Of a stretch of 30,690 nucleotides of DNA, positions 14,653 to 23,177 are shown one piece after another. Below the pieces are notes generated by a model, which saw nothing but the letters and a program-made list of their open reading frames with translations, was not told the DNA's origin and made no database searches. Each line of letters opens with the position of its first letter. The stretch's first letter is position 1. The DNA is from JAQUBU01 sp036677685 (GTDB taxonomy: Bacteria; Bacillota; Syntrophomonadia; Syntrophomonadales; Syntrophomonadaceae): NCBI GenBank assembly GCA_036677685.1, contig JAVBWA010000052.1:1-30690 (forward strand). Reading direction: 5' to 3'. The translations under genes were made by a program, and so were the position numbers.

Positions 14653-14994
14653 TTAGTCGATCAATTCAATAATAGCCATCGGGGCTCCATCACCTTTGCG
14701 GAATGATGTCTTGATTATCCGGGTGTAGCCTCCCTGGCGCTCGCCATAGCGTTCGGCAATATCACTGAACAGCTTTTGCACAACCGTTTCGCTCATGATA
14801 TAGGAAGCGGCCTGTCTGCGGGCATGCAAATCCCCTCTTTTGCCCAGGGTAATCATTTTTTCAGCGATTCTTCTGATTTCCTTGGCTCGGGTTTCGGTGG
14901 TGACAATTTTCTCCTTCTCCAATAAGGAAGTTACAGCATTTCTGAGCATTGCTCTTCTATGATCACTTCTGAGCCCTAGTCTACGATAACTCAC
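14653..14994 (-). CDS. rplQ: 50S ribosomal protein L17
   Basis: 113 residues, typical for Firmicutes, beginning MSYRRLGLRSDHRRAMLRNA and carrying TETRAKEIRRIAEKMITLG. GTG 14994 is the start, with GGAGGGG close upstream. It is the last ribosomal gene of the alpha operon before the ECF module. Confidence 0.98.
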   Translation of the reverse strand: MSYRRLGLRSDHRRAMLRNAVTSLLEKEKIVTTETRAKEIRRIAEKMITLGKRGDLHARRQAASYIMSETVVQKLFSDIAERYGERQGGYTRIIKTSFRKGDGAPMAIIELID

Positions 14995-15009
14995 CGGGGC
15001 CCCTCCTTT

Positions 15010-15960
15010 CTAATCTTCAGCTTTCCTAAATGCTAGATTTAGGTCTTTTAATTTTCTCTCGATTTCTTCCAGCGATTTCTGTCCCAGGTTCCTGATTTTG
15101 CTCATTTCCTCCCGGGTTTTGCCAATCAAGTCGCCTACCGTATTAATACTGGCTCGCTTTAATCCATTGGAGGCCCGTACCGAAAGCTCCAGTTCTTCGA
15201 TGGACATTTCGAGTACCTTGTCTTTTTTCTCTTCTTCTTTTTCCACCAGAATTTCAACTTCCGCATAAGTATCATCGATTTCAGTAAACAGTTTTAAGTA
15301 TTCGATAATTATCTGTGCGGAAAGACTAATGGATTCTTCCGGGCTAATGCTGCCATTGGTCCAAACTTCCAAGGTCAGCCGGTCATAGTCGGTGCGCTTG
15401 CCCACTCGGGCATTGTCGACCGTATAATTCACCCGATTGACAGGTGTATAGATTGAATCTATGGGTATGAGCCCCACAATATCAACATTTTTGTTGGGCT
15501 GCTGGTCGGCGCTGACATAACCGCGTCCCCGCTCCACATACATTTCCATTTCCAGTTTGGCACCTTCATCCAAACTGGCTATGTGCAGGTCCGGGTTGAG
15601 AATATCAACTTCGGCGTCGGGAGTAATGTCCGCTGCACTAACATCCTTGGGTCCCTGTTGCTCAAGCCTGATAATCTTGCGTTCGGTTCCGTTATAGCCT
15701 AAAACCAGTTTTTTGATATTAAGAATTATCTCAGTGGTGTCTTCCAAAACATTGGGAATGGTTGAAAATTCGTGCAATACTCCGTCTATTTTTATAGCTG
15801 TGACCGCCGCACCCGGCAAGGAAGACAAGAGAACCCGGCGTAAGGAATTGCCCAGAGTTGTACCATATCCTCTTTCCAGGGGCTCAATCACAAATTTTCC
15901 GTAATTTGTGCTAGGATCTTTGTCAACACACTCAATACGTGGTTTTTCCATCTCTAGCAT
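15010..15960 (-). CDS. rpoA: DNA-directed RNA polymerase subunit alpha
   Basis: A 316-residue protein. The N-terminal assembly domain (about 1-230; PLERGYGTTLGNSLRRVLLS, then SSLPGAAVTAIKIDG) dimerises and nucleates beta and beta' assembly. The C-terminal domain (about 245-316; ELSVRASNGLKRASINTVGD, then IRNLGQKSLEEIERKL) contacts UP elements and activators. The start was set at ATG 15960 because AAAGGAGGGG lies just upstream; the frame stays open to 16089, but the extra residues (starting MKLLRSFFRCLK) come from the structured repeat copy C and should not be annotated as protein. It lies between rpsD and rplQ in the conserved alpha operon. Confidence 0.98.
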   Translation of the reverse strand: MLEMEKPRIECVDKDPSTNYGKFVIEPLERGYGTTLGNSLRRVLLSSLPGAAVTAIKIDGVLHEFSTIPNVLEDTTEIILNIKKLVLGYNGTERKIIRLEQQGPKDVSAADITPDAEVDILNPDLHIASLDEGAKLEMEMYVERGRGYVSADQQPNKNVDIVGLIPIDSIYTPVNRVNYTVDNARVGKRTDYDRLTLEVWTNGSISPEESISLSAQIIIEYLKLFTEIDDTYAEVEILVEKEEEKKDKVLEMSIEELELSVRASNGLKRASINTVGDLIGKTREEMSKIRNLGQKSLEEIERKLKDLNLAFRKAED

Positions 15961-16050
15961 TAATTTATCCCCTCCTTTTAATCGACCGGCACTCATGTAT
16001 TTTAACTCAATTCCCGTCCCGATGTGATTTTGATCGTTGACCGGGAACGG

Positions 16051-16191
16051 AATCTTTAAGCATCGGAAGAAACTGCGGAGCAGTTTCAACGCACCGCTGC
16101 AACGCGAGGCGGGAGATTAGAACCCGCTGCCTGTTTTGTTAATAGGAACCCCACCATTTAAAGAAGCGGGGGATATCTTTTCGCCTCGTTA
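16051..16191 (-). repeat. Structured intergenic repeat, copy C (rpsD-rpoA gap)
   Basis: The cleanest copy, about 141 bp. Minus strand order: TAACGAGGCGAAAAGAT, a CCCCGC...GTGGGG hairpin, GGTTCCTATTAA, GCGGG...CCCGC around TTCTAATC, CGCCTCG closing with the opening CGAGGCG (16182-16188 with 16105-16111), then GAAACTGC/GCAGTTTC (8 bp perfect, 16069-16087) and GATGCTTAAAGAT. It starts 4 bases after the rpsD stop and ends about 80 bases before the rpoA ribosome-binding site. Confidence 0.85.
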
Positions 16192-16194
16192 CAT

Positions 16195-16824
16195 TTATCT
16201 GGAGTAGAGTTCTACTATGAGTTGCTCATTTACCAGGGTGTCTATCTGCTCGCGAAGCGGGTAGGCAAGAACCGTACCAGTCAAATTTTCTACATCTACA
16301 CTCAACCACTCAGGAGGAGTTTTGTAAGCAGCTTGTTCTTTTAAATCCTGGAACTTGAAAGAATCCCGGCTGGATTCCTTAACCTGGACAATATCTCCCA
16401 CCTTAACCAGTATGGAAGGAATATTAGCTTTCTTGCCGTTTAAGGTAAAATGCCCATGCGTTACCAACTGGCGCGCTTCCTTACGGGATGCGGCCAAACC
16501 CATGCGGTAAACTATATTATCCAAACGCCGCTCCAGAAGAATCAGGAGGTTTTCGCCGGTTATACCCTGTTGACGGTCGGCTTTCTTAAAGTAGTTGCGG
16601 AACTGCTTTTCCAACAAACCGTAGATTCTGCGGGTTTTTTGCTTTTCTCTTAATTGCAGTCCATATTCACTGGGTTTTTGTTTGCGTCCCTGCCCATGTG
16701 CCCCTGGTGCATAAGCTTTTCTAGCAACCGCACACTTTTCTGAATAACATCTGTCCCCTTTAAGAAACAGTTTCTCTCCTTCGCGGCGACACTGGCGACA
16801 GACCGAATCAGTATATCTTGCCAC
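16195..16824 (-). CDS. rpsD: 30S ribosomal protein S4 (zinc-binding form)
   Basis: 209 residues. The N-terminus has four cysteines (CRQC at 9-12, then C26 and C31 in RCYSEKC), the zinc-containing type. The S4 RNA-binding domain follows (LERRLDNIVYRMGLAASRKE, ARQLVTHGHFTLNG). It nucleates 30S assembly on 16S rRNA and represses its own operon in Firmicutes. The start is GTG 16824, with AAGGAGG upstream. The stop is followed 4 bases later by repeat copy C. Confidence 0.98.
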   Translation of the reverse strand: MARYTDSVCRQCRREGEKLFLKGDRCYSEKCAVARKAYAPGAHGQGRKQKPSEYGLQLREKQKTRRIYGLLEKQFRNYFKKADRQQGITGENLLILLERRLDNIVYRMGLAASRKEARQLVTHGHFTLNGKKANIPSILVKVGDIVQVKESSRDSFKFQDLKEQAAYKTPPEWLSVDVENLTGTVLAYPLREQIDTLVNEQLIVELYSR

Positions 16825-16840
16825 TTATACCACTACCTCC

Positions 16841-17233
16841 TTAAACCCTTCTTCTCTTAGGCGGCCTGCAGCCATTGTGAGGAATAGGTGTAACATCTTT
16901 GATCACGCTGACTTCCAGTCCAGCAGCTTGCAGGGATCTGATTGCAGCTTCACGCCCTGCACCTGGACCCTTAACATAGCATTCCACTTCTTTTAATCCG
17001 TGCTCCATAGCTGATTTGGCAGCATTTTCGGCTGCTTGCTGGGCTGCAAACGGAGTGCTTTTGCGGGAGCCTTTGAAGCCAATGGTTCCGGCACTGGCCC
17101 AGGATATGGCATTGCCATGTTTATCAGTTATCGAGATTATTGTATTATTGAAGGTTGATTTGATATGGGCTATACCGTGTTCGATATTCTTCTTTTCACG
17201 TCTTTTAACCCTTGTCGTTGTCCTTCGTGCCAC
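16841..17233 (-). CDS. rpsK: 30S ribosomal protein S11
   Basis: 130 residues, normal length, with NIEHGIAHIKSTFNNTIISI, GSRKSTPFAAQQAAENAAK, and the C-terminus DVTPIPHNGCRPPKRRRV. GTG 17233 is used; AAAGGAGG lies upstream. An overlapping out-of-frame ATG just before it is not the start because the family begins MARRT. It belongs to the alpha operon between rpsM and rpsD. Confidence 0.98.
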   Translation of the reverse strand: MARRTTTRVKRREKKNIEHGIAHIKSTFNNTIISITDKHGNAISWASAGTIGFKGSRKSTPFAAQQAAENAAKSAMEHGLKEVECYVKGPGAGREAAIRSLQAAGLEVSVIKDVTPIPHNGCRPPKRRRV

Positions 17234-17253
17234 TCATTTTTCCTCCTTTAAGG

Positions 17254-17622
17254 CTATTTTTTCTTACCTCCGGCAGTACGCTTCGGACCTTTGCGAGTGC
17301 GCGCATTGGTTTTGGTGTTCTGCCCTCTAACCGGTAATCCGCGACGGTGACGAATCCCTCTATAGCAACCCAGGTCCATCAGTCTCTTGATATCCATGCT
17401 AACCTGTCTGCGCAGGTCGCCTTCTACCTGATAGCCCTTTTCGATAGTTTCTCTTAACTTGGAAACTTCTTCCTCGGTTAAATCTTTTACTCTTGTATCA
17501 GGATTTATACCTGCATCTGCTAATATTTTCCGGGATGAAGGTCTGCCAATCCCAAAAATATAAGTAAGGGATACTTCAACTCTTTTGTCCCGGGGTAAGT
17601 CAACACCAGCTATTCTAGCCAA
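17254..17622 (-). CDS. rpsM: 30S ribosomal protein S13
   Basis: 122 residues with ARIAGVDLPRDKRVEVSLTY at the N-terminus, the helix-hairpin-helix YIFGIGRPSSRKIL, and the basic tail GLPVRGQNTKTNARTRKGPK. The start codon is TTG 17622, with a GGTGAGGTG leader; no ATG is near. It sits in the head of the 30S subunit and contacts tRNA. Confidence 0.97.
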   Translation of the reverse strand: MARIAGVDLPRDKRVEVSLTYIFGIGRPSSRKILADAGINPDTRVKDLTEEEVSKLRETIEKGYQVEGDLRRQVSMDIKRLMDLGCYRGIRHRRGLPVRGQNTKTNARTRKGPKRTAGGKKK

Positions 17623-17684
17623 ATATATTCACCTCACCTTAATAATTTTATATACCTGGTTTTATTGCCTTGGATTTTAGCCTA

Positions 17685-17798
17685 TTAGCCTTGTACTTGC
17701 TTGTGTTTGGGATTTTCGCAAAGCACCATAACTTTGCCCTTGCGTTTGATAATCTTGCATTTTTCACACATTGGTTTTACTGATGGCTTTACCTTCAA
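17685..17798 (-). CDS. rpmJ: 50S ribosomal protein L36 (zinc-binding form)
   Basis: A 37-residue protein beginning MKVKPSVKPMCEKCKIIKR, with the zinc ligands CxxC (CEKC), a later Cys and His (LCENPKHKQ). It starts with TTG 17798; AAGGAGG is 8 bases upstream and an ATG two bases earlier in sequence is out of frame. It lies between infA and rpsM as in nearly all Firmicutes. Confidence 0.97.
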   Translation of the reverse strand: MKVKPSVKPMCEKCKIIKRKGKVMVLCENPKHKQVQG

Positions 17799-17835
17799 AG
17801 CATTTACCTCCTTAATGAAACAATAAAAAGCATTT

Positions 17836-18054
17836 CTATTTGAAACGATATATAATTCGCCCTCGATTCAGATCGTAGGGTGACAATTCAACCATAACCC
17901 GATCCCCAGGTAATATCCTGATAAAGTTCATGCGCATTTTGCCGGATATATGGGCGAGTACCTTGTGGCCATTTTCCAACTCAACTTTAAACATTGTATT
18001 GGGGAGCGGTTCAATAACTTTCCCCTCGACCTCTATTACATCTTCCTTAGCCAT
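17836..18054 (-). CDS. infA: Translation initiation factor IF-1
   Basis: 72 residues, an OB-fold protein binding the ribosomal A site during initiation: EDVIEVEGKVIEPLPNTMFK, HISGKMRMNFIRILPGDRV, and LSPYDLNRGRIIYRFK. ATG 18054 overlaps the end of the KOW gene by 8 bases, and that gene supplies the ribosome-binding site (GGAGG). Confidence 0.98.
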   Translation of the reverse strand: MAKEDVIEVEGKVIEPLPNTMFKVELENGHKVLAHISGKMRMNFIRILPGDRVMVELSPYDLNRGRIIYRFK

Positions 18055-18337
18055 CCACGAGACCTCCTTCCCCTCCGTCCTGTATCATCTTAATACTTTT
18101 CCTGATGATATGGTTATCAGGCATTTTCCCTTGAAGCCGGTATTTTATAATATCTTCTGCTTTATTTTTGGTCCATTGCAGGTGTTTCGTATTTTTTATC
18201 TTGGGATTCTCTATCTTACGCCAGTCACCGTCAGCTACCAGCACCTGCCGTTCATTAACTACCTCCAAAACCACCATAATCCTGCCCTTGTCCCGACCGG
18301 TTTTGGAATAAACAATTCTTCCTATCCTGTCATCCAA
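18047..18337 (-). CDS. KOW-domain RNA-binding protein (L14e-like)
   Basis: A 96-residue protein with an N-terminal KOW segment (RIGRIVYSKTGRDKGRIMVV) followed by a lysine-rich stretch (ENPKIKNTKHLQWTKNKAE). Clostridia commonly carry such a KOW protein between map and infA; it is assumed to bind ribosomal RNA, but its role is not known. The start was set at TTG 18337, which gives MDDRIGR and has GGGGGTGG just upstream; a longer frame to 18385 would overlap map. Moderately sure of the start. Confidence 0.8.
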   Translation of the reverse strand: MDDRIGRIVYSKTGRDKGRIMVVLEVVNERQVLVADGDWRKIENPKIKNTKHLQWTKNKAEDIIKYRLQGKMPDNHIIRKSIKMIQDGGEGGLVDG

Positions 18338-18350
18338 CCGACCACCCCCA

Positions 18351-19115
18351 TTACCGCAAAGTGAGGATCTCAGGTCCCCGCTCACTTATAGCCACACTAT
18401 GTTCGAAGTGTGCGGAAAAACTTCCATCAAGGGTAACTACCGTCCACTCATCAGGTTTGGTATCTACTTCAAAAGTCCCCATATTAACCATGGGTTCGAT
18501 TGCCAGTGTCATACCTTCCTTTAAATAAGGGCCGCGTTCCGGTCGGCCGTAATTTGGGACCGGGGGGTCTTCATGCATCGCCCGGCCAATTCCGTGCCCC
18601 ACAAATTGCCGCACTACGGAAAAACCGTTTTGCTCAGCATATTTCTGGATTGTACTTGACACCATGCCCAGACGATTACCTACCTGAGCTTGTTTTATTC
18701 CTGCCATCAGGGCCTGTTCAGTAACTTCAATCAGTTTTAAGACCTGGGGATCAACCTCACCTACCGGAACCGTTATCGCCGAGTCACCGGCAAATCCGTT
18801 CAGAATTACCCCAAAATCAATACTGACAATGTCCCCTTCATTCAGCACCCGACTGCCGGGTATACCATGTACGACCTCTTCATTTACCGAGGCACATATC
18901 ACCCCGGGAAAAGGACGCCTTCCTCGAGGATGGGGGTAGTTCTTGAAAACCGGTATGGCACCCTTCTTTTTGCACTCATCTTCAGCTATGGCGTTTAAGC
19001 GAGCCGTAGTTATTCCCGGCTTAGCCTCATCCTTCAGCATGGTTAGTACCCGGGCCACCAGTTCACCGGCCTGGCGCATTTTAGCAATATCATCTGGAGT
19101 CTTGATACTTATCAT
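18351..19115 (-). CDS. map: Methionine aminopeptidase, type I
   Basis: A 254-residue metalloenzyme that removes the initiator Met from nascent proteins. The metal ligands are in place: Asp100 (SIDFG), Asp111 (AGDSA), His174 (FVGHGIG), Glu207 (AIEPM), Glu238 (AHFEHS); substrate His83 is in VVHGIP. No N-terminal zinc-finger extension. ATG 19115 directly follows the adk stop (TAAATG), as expected for coupled translation. Confidence 0.98.
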   Translation of the reverse strand: MISIKTPDDIAKMRQAGELVARVLTMLKDEAKPGITTARLNAIAEDECKKKGAIPVFKNYPHPRGRRPFPGVICASVNEEVVHGIPGSRVLNEGDIVSIDFGVILNGFAGDSAITVPVGEVDPQVLKLIEVTEQALMAGIKQAQVGNRLGMVSSTIQKYAEQNGFSVVRQFVGHGIGRAMHEDPPVPNYGRPERGPYLKEGMTLAIEPMVNMGTFEVDTKPDEWTVVTLDGSFSAHFEHSVAISERGPEILTLR

Positions 19116-19763
19116 TTAAAGACTCTCCAAAATCTTATCTACATCCTGAAATACTTCGCGGCTGTCCCGGTTGCCATCCAAATCATGCAGCAAATGGCAC
19201 TTATTATAATAATCCAGTAATGGCGCGGTCTGTTCATTATAGACATCCAACCTTTTGGCTACGGTCTCGCCACGGTCATCACTGCGCTGGATTATTTCGC
19301 CGCCGCAAATATCACATACACCCGCCTGGGCTGGAGGATTATAACTGAGGTTATACACCTTCTTGCAATCCTTGCAACTCACCCTGCCCGACAGACGTTC
19401 GATTAATACCTGGTTAGGAGCCGCAATATTTAAGGCAACTTCCACCTTCTTGTTCAACTTTTGCAGAACCTGGTCCAGAGCCTCAGCTTGAACCGTAGTG
19501 CGCGGAAAGCCATCCAGGAGGAAACCCTTAGCACAATCGCTCTGGGCCAGCCGCTCCTCCACTATCCCAATGGTAACCTGATCCGGAACCAGTTTACCGG
19601 CATCCATGTATTTCTGCGCTTCTTTGCCCATCTCAGTTCCATTGCTGACTGCTTCCCTGAACATATCACCGGTGGATATATGGGGAATTGGATATTTGGC
19701 TTTGATAAGTTCCGCCTGGGTGCCTTTACCGGCTCCCGGAGGACCCATAAGGATTATATTCAC
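19116..19763 (-). CDS. adk: Adenylate kinase (zinc-containing long form)
   Basis: A 215-residue enzyme that interconverts ATP + AMP and 2 ADP. The P-loop GPPGAGKGT is at 7-15, with DGFPRT for AMP binding and a LID with four cysteines (CKDC and CDIC) that bind zinc. The start is placed at GTG 19763 (MNIILMGPPG), 9 bases after TAGGAG; an ATG three codons upstream lies on top of that site. The Shine-Dalgarno overlaps the secY stop. Confidence 0.97.
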   Translation of the reverse strand: MNIILMGPPGAGKGTQAELIKAKYPIPHISTGDMFREAVSNGTEMGKEAQKYMDAGKLVPDQVTIGIVEERLAQSDCAKGFLLDGFPRTTVQAEALDQVLQKLNKKVEVALNIAAPNQVLIERLSGRVSCKDCKKVYNLSYNPPAQAGVCDICGGEIIQRSDDRGETVAKRLDVYNEQTAPLLDYYNKCHLLHDLDGNRDSREVFQDVDKILESL

Positions 19764-19775
19764 CGCTATCATCTC

Positions 19776-21041
19776 CTATTTTACAAAACCTTCATAACTA
19801 CGCAGCAAGAGGTGGGCTTCGATTTGTTTCATAGTATCAAGAGCCACACCGACTACAATCAACAAAGCTGTGCCTCCAAAATAGAGGCTGGTAATTCCGG
19901 TTAAATCGATTATAAAGTTAGGCAAAATAGCAATTAAGGCCAGGAAGACTCCGCCCGCCATGGTCAAGCGCGATAAAATCCGGTCAATATACTCTGCAGT
20001 CGGCCGCCCGGGGCGAATGCCCGGAACAAATCCTCCGTACTTTTTGATATTATCGGCAACATCGGCCGGATTGAAAATAATTGCCACATAGAAATAGGTA
20101 AAAAATACAATCAAAATAGCGTAAAAGAGGTTGTAGGCCACACTGCCAAAATGGAAATAATTTTGTAAAAAACGATTTAAACCTGAAGTCGGACTCATCC
20201 AGGAACCAATGGTCGCCGGAAACATCATTAAGGACATGGCAAAAATTATGGGTATTACACCGGCGGCATTAACTTTTAAGGGCAGGAAAGTGCTCTGTCC
20301 CCCATAGGTCTTGCGCCCTACCACCCGTTTTGCATACTGAACCGGCAGTCTCCGCTGTCCTTCGTTTACCATAATAATGGCTGCAATTATGGCCAGGGCA
20401 ATTACCGCAAACAGTAAAAGATTGAAATAGCCGATTATTCCCCCGGTCAGTTCCTGCATTACTCCGCTTATTCCGCTGGGTATACGCGAAACGATACCGG
20501 CAAAGATAATTAAAGAGATTCCGTTGCCTATTCCTTTTTCCGTAATCATTTCACCAATCCACATTAATAATGCGGTTCCTGCGGTCAGTGAGATGGCTAT
20601 AATCAGATAGCTTAATATTCCGCGGTTTACCAAAGCGCCGCTTCGGCCCAGGGCTATCGACATGCCAATGGCCTGGATAAAGGCCAGAACTACAGTGCCA
20701 TAACGTGTATATTGGGCGATTATTTTTCGGCCTTCCTCGCCTTCCTTGTTCAAGGCTTCGAGTTTCGGCACTACCACCGTCAGTAGGTTCATAATAATTG
20801 AAGCATTAATATACGGGGTAATGCTCATCGCAAAAATACTAAAGCGTTTAAATGCTCCACCGGAAACAATGTCAAAAAAGCCAAACAACTGGCCGCTTAA
20901 CAGCTTGGCAAGAGCATCGGCGTTAATACCGGGCACAGGTATATGGGCACCGAATCTGAAAGCCAGCAGCATTAATAAAGTGAATAACACCTTGTTTCTG
21001 AGATCACCCACATTAAATGCTTTTTGGACCGAACCCAGCAT
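19776..21041 (-). CDS. secY: Preprotein translocase subunit SecY
   Basis: A 421-residue membrane protein, the core of the Sec channel for export and membrane insertion, with about ten hydrophobic helices. Hallmarks: FRFGAHIPVPGIN near TM1, FFDIVSGGAFKRFSIFAMSI (plug/TM2 region), GGQSTFLPLKVNAAGVIPII, and PGIRPGRPTAEYIDRILSR in the cytosolic loop that contacts the ribosome and SecA. ATG 21041 shares one base with the rplO stop (TAATG). Confidence 0.98.
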   Translation of the reverse strand: MLGSVQKAFNVGDLRNKVLFTLLMLLAFRFGAHIPVPGINADALAKLLSGQLFGFFDIVSGGAFKRFSIFAMSITPYINASIIMNLLTVVVPKLEALNKEGEEGRKIIAQYTRYGTVVLAFIQAIGMSIALGRSGALVNRGILSYLIIAISLTAGTALLMWIGEMITEKGIGNGISLIIFAGIVSRIPSGISGVMQELTGGIIGYFNLLLFAVIALAIIAAIIMVNEGQRRLPVQYAKRVVGRKTYGGQSTFLPLKVNAAGVIPIIFAMSLMMFPATIGSWMSPTSGLNRFLQNYFHFGSVAYNLFYAILIVFFTYFYVAIIFNPADVADNIKKYGGFVPGIRPGRPTAEYIDRILSRLTMAGGVFLALIAILPNFIIDLTGITSLYFGGTALLIVVGVALDTMKQIEAHLLLRSYEGFVK

Positions 21042-21481
21042 TATATCACCTCAACTTTGCCGCCTTTGGCAGTAACTTTTTCTTCGGCTTGCTTGCTGAT
21101 TTTATGAGCCTTTACAACTAACTTCCTATCCAAATCGCCATCGCCCAATATTTTGACTCCGGCTTTAACTTTCTTTACCAGACCTGCATTGTAAAGAAGC
21201 TCAGGGGTAATCTCGGTCCCGTCAGCGAATATGTTTAAATCCTTAACATTAACTATAGCATATTCTTTTTTGAATATATTGGTAAAACCACGTTTGGGTA
21301 GACGTCTTTGTAAAGGCATCTGTCCACCTTCAAAACCAAGCCGCACGCCGCCCCCGGAACGGGCTTTTTGTCCCTTGTGTCCGCGGGTTGATGTCTTTCC
21401 ATGCCCGGAACCGATACCGCGACCTACTCTTTTTATGCGTTTATTAGCACCAGGTGGAGATTTTAAGTCTTCGAGTTTCAC
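21041..21481 (-). CDS. rplO: 50S ribosomal protein L15
   Basis: 146 residues, the usual length, with KLEDLKSPPGANKRIKRVGR, GSGHGKTSTRGHKGQKARSG and GFEGGQMPLQRRLPKRGF. The start was chosen at GTG 21481, 7 bases after AAGGAGG; the frame is open six codons further but without a proper site. Confidence 0.97.
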   Translation of the reverse strand: MKLEDLKSPPGANKRIKRVGRGIGSGHGKTSTRGHKGQKARSGGGVRLGFEGGQMPLQRRLPKRGFTNIFKKEYAIVNVKDLNIFADGTEITPELLYNAGLVKKVKAGVKILGDGDLDRKLVVKAHKISKQAEEKVTAKGGKVEVI

Positions 21482-21499
21482 ACTAGAACCTCCTTGCAC

Positions 21500-21685
21500 C
21501 TAATCAATTTCTTCAACGGTAAGCAGGTGTTGAACTTTGTTGATTTGACCGCGAATCTGGTCACAATCTTCTTTGATTACACTCTGCTGCAATTTTCTGA
21601 GCCCCAGGCTTTGAATGGTTGCGCGCTGGGTTTTCGGAAAACCAATAGAACTCTTGGTCCAGGTAATTTTCAATTGTTTTGCCAA
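21500..21685 (-). CDS. rpmD: 50S ribosomal protein L30
   Basis: 61 residues: LKITWTKSSIGFPKTQRATI, then QSLGLRKLQQSV, the short bacterial L30 form. It starts with TTG 21685 after GGGAGGG at 7 bases. It lies between rpsE and rplO in the spc operon. Confidence 0.96.
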   Translation of the reverse strand: MAKQLKITWTKSSIGFPKTQRATIQSLGLRKLQQSVIKEDCDQIRGQINKVQHLLTVEEID

Positions 21686-21698
21686 AGCTTTTCCCTCC

Positions 21699-22202
21699 CT
21701 AGTTCATGATCTCGTCGATGGTCTTGCCCCTCTGTCTGGCTACATCCTCAGCCCGCTTCAGGCTTTTCAGACCATCCATGGTGGCATGAACTATGTTGGT
21801 GGAATTAGCCGAACCCAGAGATTTGGTAAGAATATCTTTAATTCCTGCTGCTTCCAGGACTGCTCTTACCGCCCCACCAGCTATAACTCCGGTACCTGCA
21901 GAAGCTGGTTTCAGCAGCACCTGACCGGCACCAAAACATCCGATAATTTGATGAGGGATGGTCCTCTCATCAATCAGGGGTATCTGGATCATATTCCTTT
22001 TGGCATTCTCAACTGCTTTTCTAATCGCTTCAGGAACTTCAGTAGCTTTTCCTTTTCCGGCGCCGACTTTGCCTTCGCCATCGCCTACTACAACCAGTGC
22101 GCTGAAGCTGAATCTACGTCCGCCTTTAACGACCTTGGCAACCCTGCGAATATTAACTATCTTTTCGATCATTTCAGGGGCTGCTTGTTCTCTGTCAATC
22201 AT
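21699..22202 (-). CDS. rpsE: 30S ribosomal protein S5
   Basis: 167 residues. It has the double-stranded-RNA-binding-like N-domain (IVNIRRVAKVVKGGRRFSFS, ALVVVGDGEGKVGAGKGKA) and the C-terminal domain with GTGVIAGGAVRAVLEAAGI. The start is ATG 22202 with AGGAGG 6 bases upstream; an in-frame ATG at 22223 contains that same site inside its coding part and is rejected. S5 acts in decoding fidelity. Confidence 0.97.
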   Translation of the reverse strand: MIDREQAAPEMIEKIVNIRRVAKVVKGGRRFSFSALVVVGDGEGKVGAGKGKATEVPEAIRKAVENAKRNMIQIPLIDERTIPHQIIGCFGAGQVLLKPASAGTGVIAGGAVRAVLEAAGIKDILTKSLGSANSTNIVHATMDGLKSLKRAEDVARQRGKTIDEIMN

Positions 22203-22233
22203 CGTTTCCCTCCTTGCCTGCATAAGTCACCGG

Positions 22234-22599
22234 TTAAAAAATAAGTCCCTTTTCACGGGCGGCATCGGCCAGGGCTGCTACACAGCCATGATATTTATAA
22301 CCATTACGGTCAAATACCACAATTTCAATACCTTTTTCCTTGGCCTTTTCCGCTAAGCTTGCGCCTACTCTTTTTGCTGCATCTATATTGGTTTTTGAAT
22401 TCAAGTCTTTCATGTCTTTCTCCAGGGTAGAAGCAGCTACCAGGGTTTCTCCCTTTTCATCGTCAATTATCTGCGCATATATATGATTCAGGCTCTTATA
22501 AACACAGAGTCTGGGGGCCTCAGCACTACCTGATATTTTGCGGCGCACCCGCTTGTGTTTTTCCTGCCTGAGCACATTTTTACTGGGCTTGTTAATCAA
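22234..22599 (-). CDS. rplR: 50S ribosomal protein L18
   Basis: 121 residues, binding 5S rRNA: KRVRRKISGSAEAPRLCVYK, SLNHIYAQIIDDEKGETLVA, and FDRNGYKYHGCVAALADAAR. The start was set at TTG 22599 (MINKPSKN), 8 bases after AAAGGAG; GTG 22608 overlaps that site. Normal length supports this. Confidence 0.95.
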   Translation of the reverse strand: MINKPSKNVLRQEKHKRVRRKISGSAEAPRLCVYKSLNHIYAQIIDDEKGETLVAASTLEKDMKDLNSKTNIDAAKRVGASLAEKAKEKGIEIVVFDRNGYKYHGCVAALADAAREKGLIF

Positions 22600-22620
22600 C
22601 GTATCCACTCCTTTCCTGTT

Positions 22621-23160
22621 TTATTTACCGCCTGCTTTACCGGCTTTGCGTCTGATTACTTCTTTTTCGTACTTAATGCCTTTGCCCTTGTAAGGCTCAG
22701 GTTTCCTAATCGCCCGGATATTAGCCGCGGTATTCCCGACTAACTGCCGGTCAATCCCTTTAACTGTAATACGAGTCACTGCCGGTACTTCGAATTCGAT
22801 GCCCTCGGGAGGATCGATCTCTACCGGGTGGGAAAATCCTATGTTTATTACCAGCTTTTTGCCCTGCATCTGGGCACGGTAACCGACACCTACCATTTCC
22901 AGTTTTTTCTCGAAACCATTGCTGACACCCTCAACCATGTTGGCTATCAGAGCCCGGCTCAAACCGTGCAAGGAGCGGTGCTGCTTGCTGTCGCTGGGTC
23001 TGGTTACCAGGAGTTGCTGGTCTTCCTGAACTACTGAAATATCAGCGGGAACCTCCCAGCTTAACTCTCCTTTAGGGCCTTTAACCGTTATTTTATTACC
23101 ATCGATTATGGTTTCTACGCCTGCAGGTAGACTGACCGGTTTTCTTCCAATTCTAGACAC
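22621..23160 (-). CDS. rplF: 50S ribosomal protein L6
   Basis: 179 residues, the family's usual length, with the two repeated L6 folds: SRIGRKPVSLPAGVETII, ITVKGPKGELSWEVP, and the signature PEPYKGKGIKYEKEVIRRKA. The start is GTG 23160, 5 bases after GGAGGAG. It sits near the factor-binding site of the large subunit. Confidence 0.97.
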   Translation of the reverse strand: MSRIGRKPVSLPAGVETIIDGNKITVKGPKGELSWEVPADISVVQEDQQLLVTRPSDSKQHRSLHGLSRALIANMVEGVSNGFEKKLEMVGVGYRAQMQGKKLVINIGFSHPVEIDPPEGIEFEVPAVTRITVKGIDRQLVGNTAANIRAIRKPEPYKGKGIKYEKEVIRRKAGKAGGK

Positions 23161-23177
23161 GTTTTCTCCTCCTTCAG

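Noticed and set aside
16105..16188. tRNA-like look of the repeat: a 7-bp CGAGGCG/CGCCTCG closing stem and a GGGTTCTAATC segment resembling a T-arm
   Set aside because: There is no D-arm and no anticodon arm conserved between copies, and the T-like arm has a loop of the wrong size. It is not a tRNA gene, though a tRNA-derived origin is not excluded.
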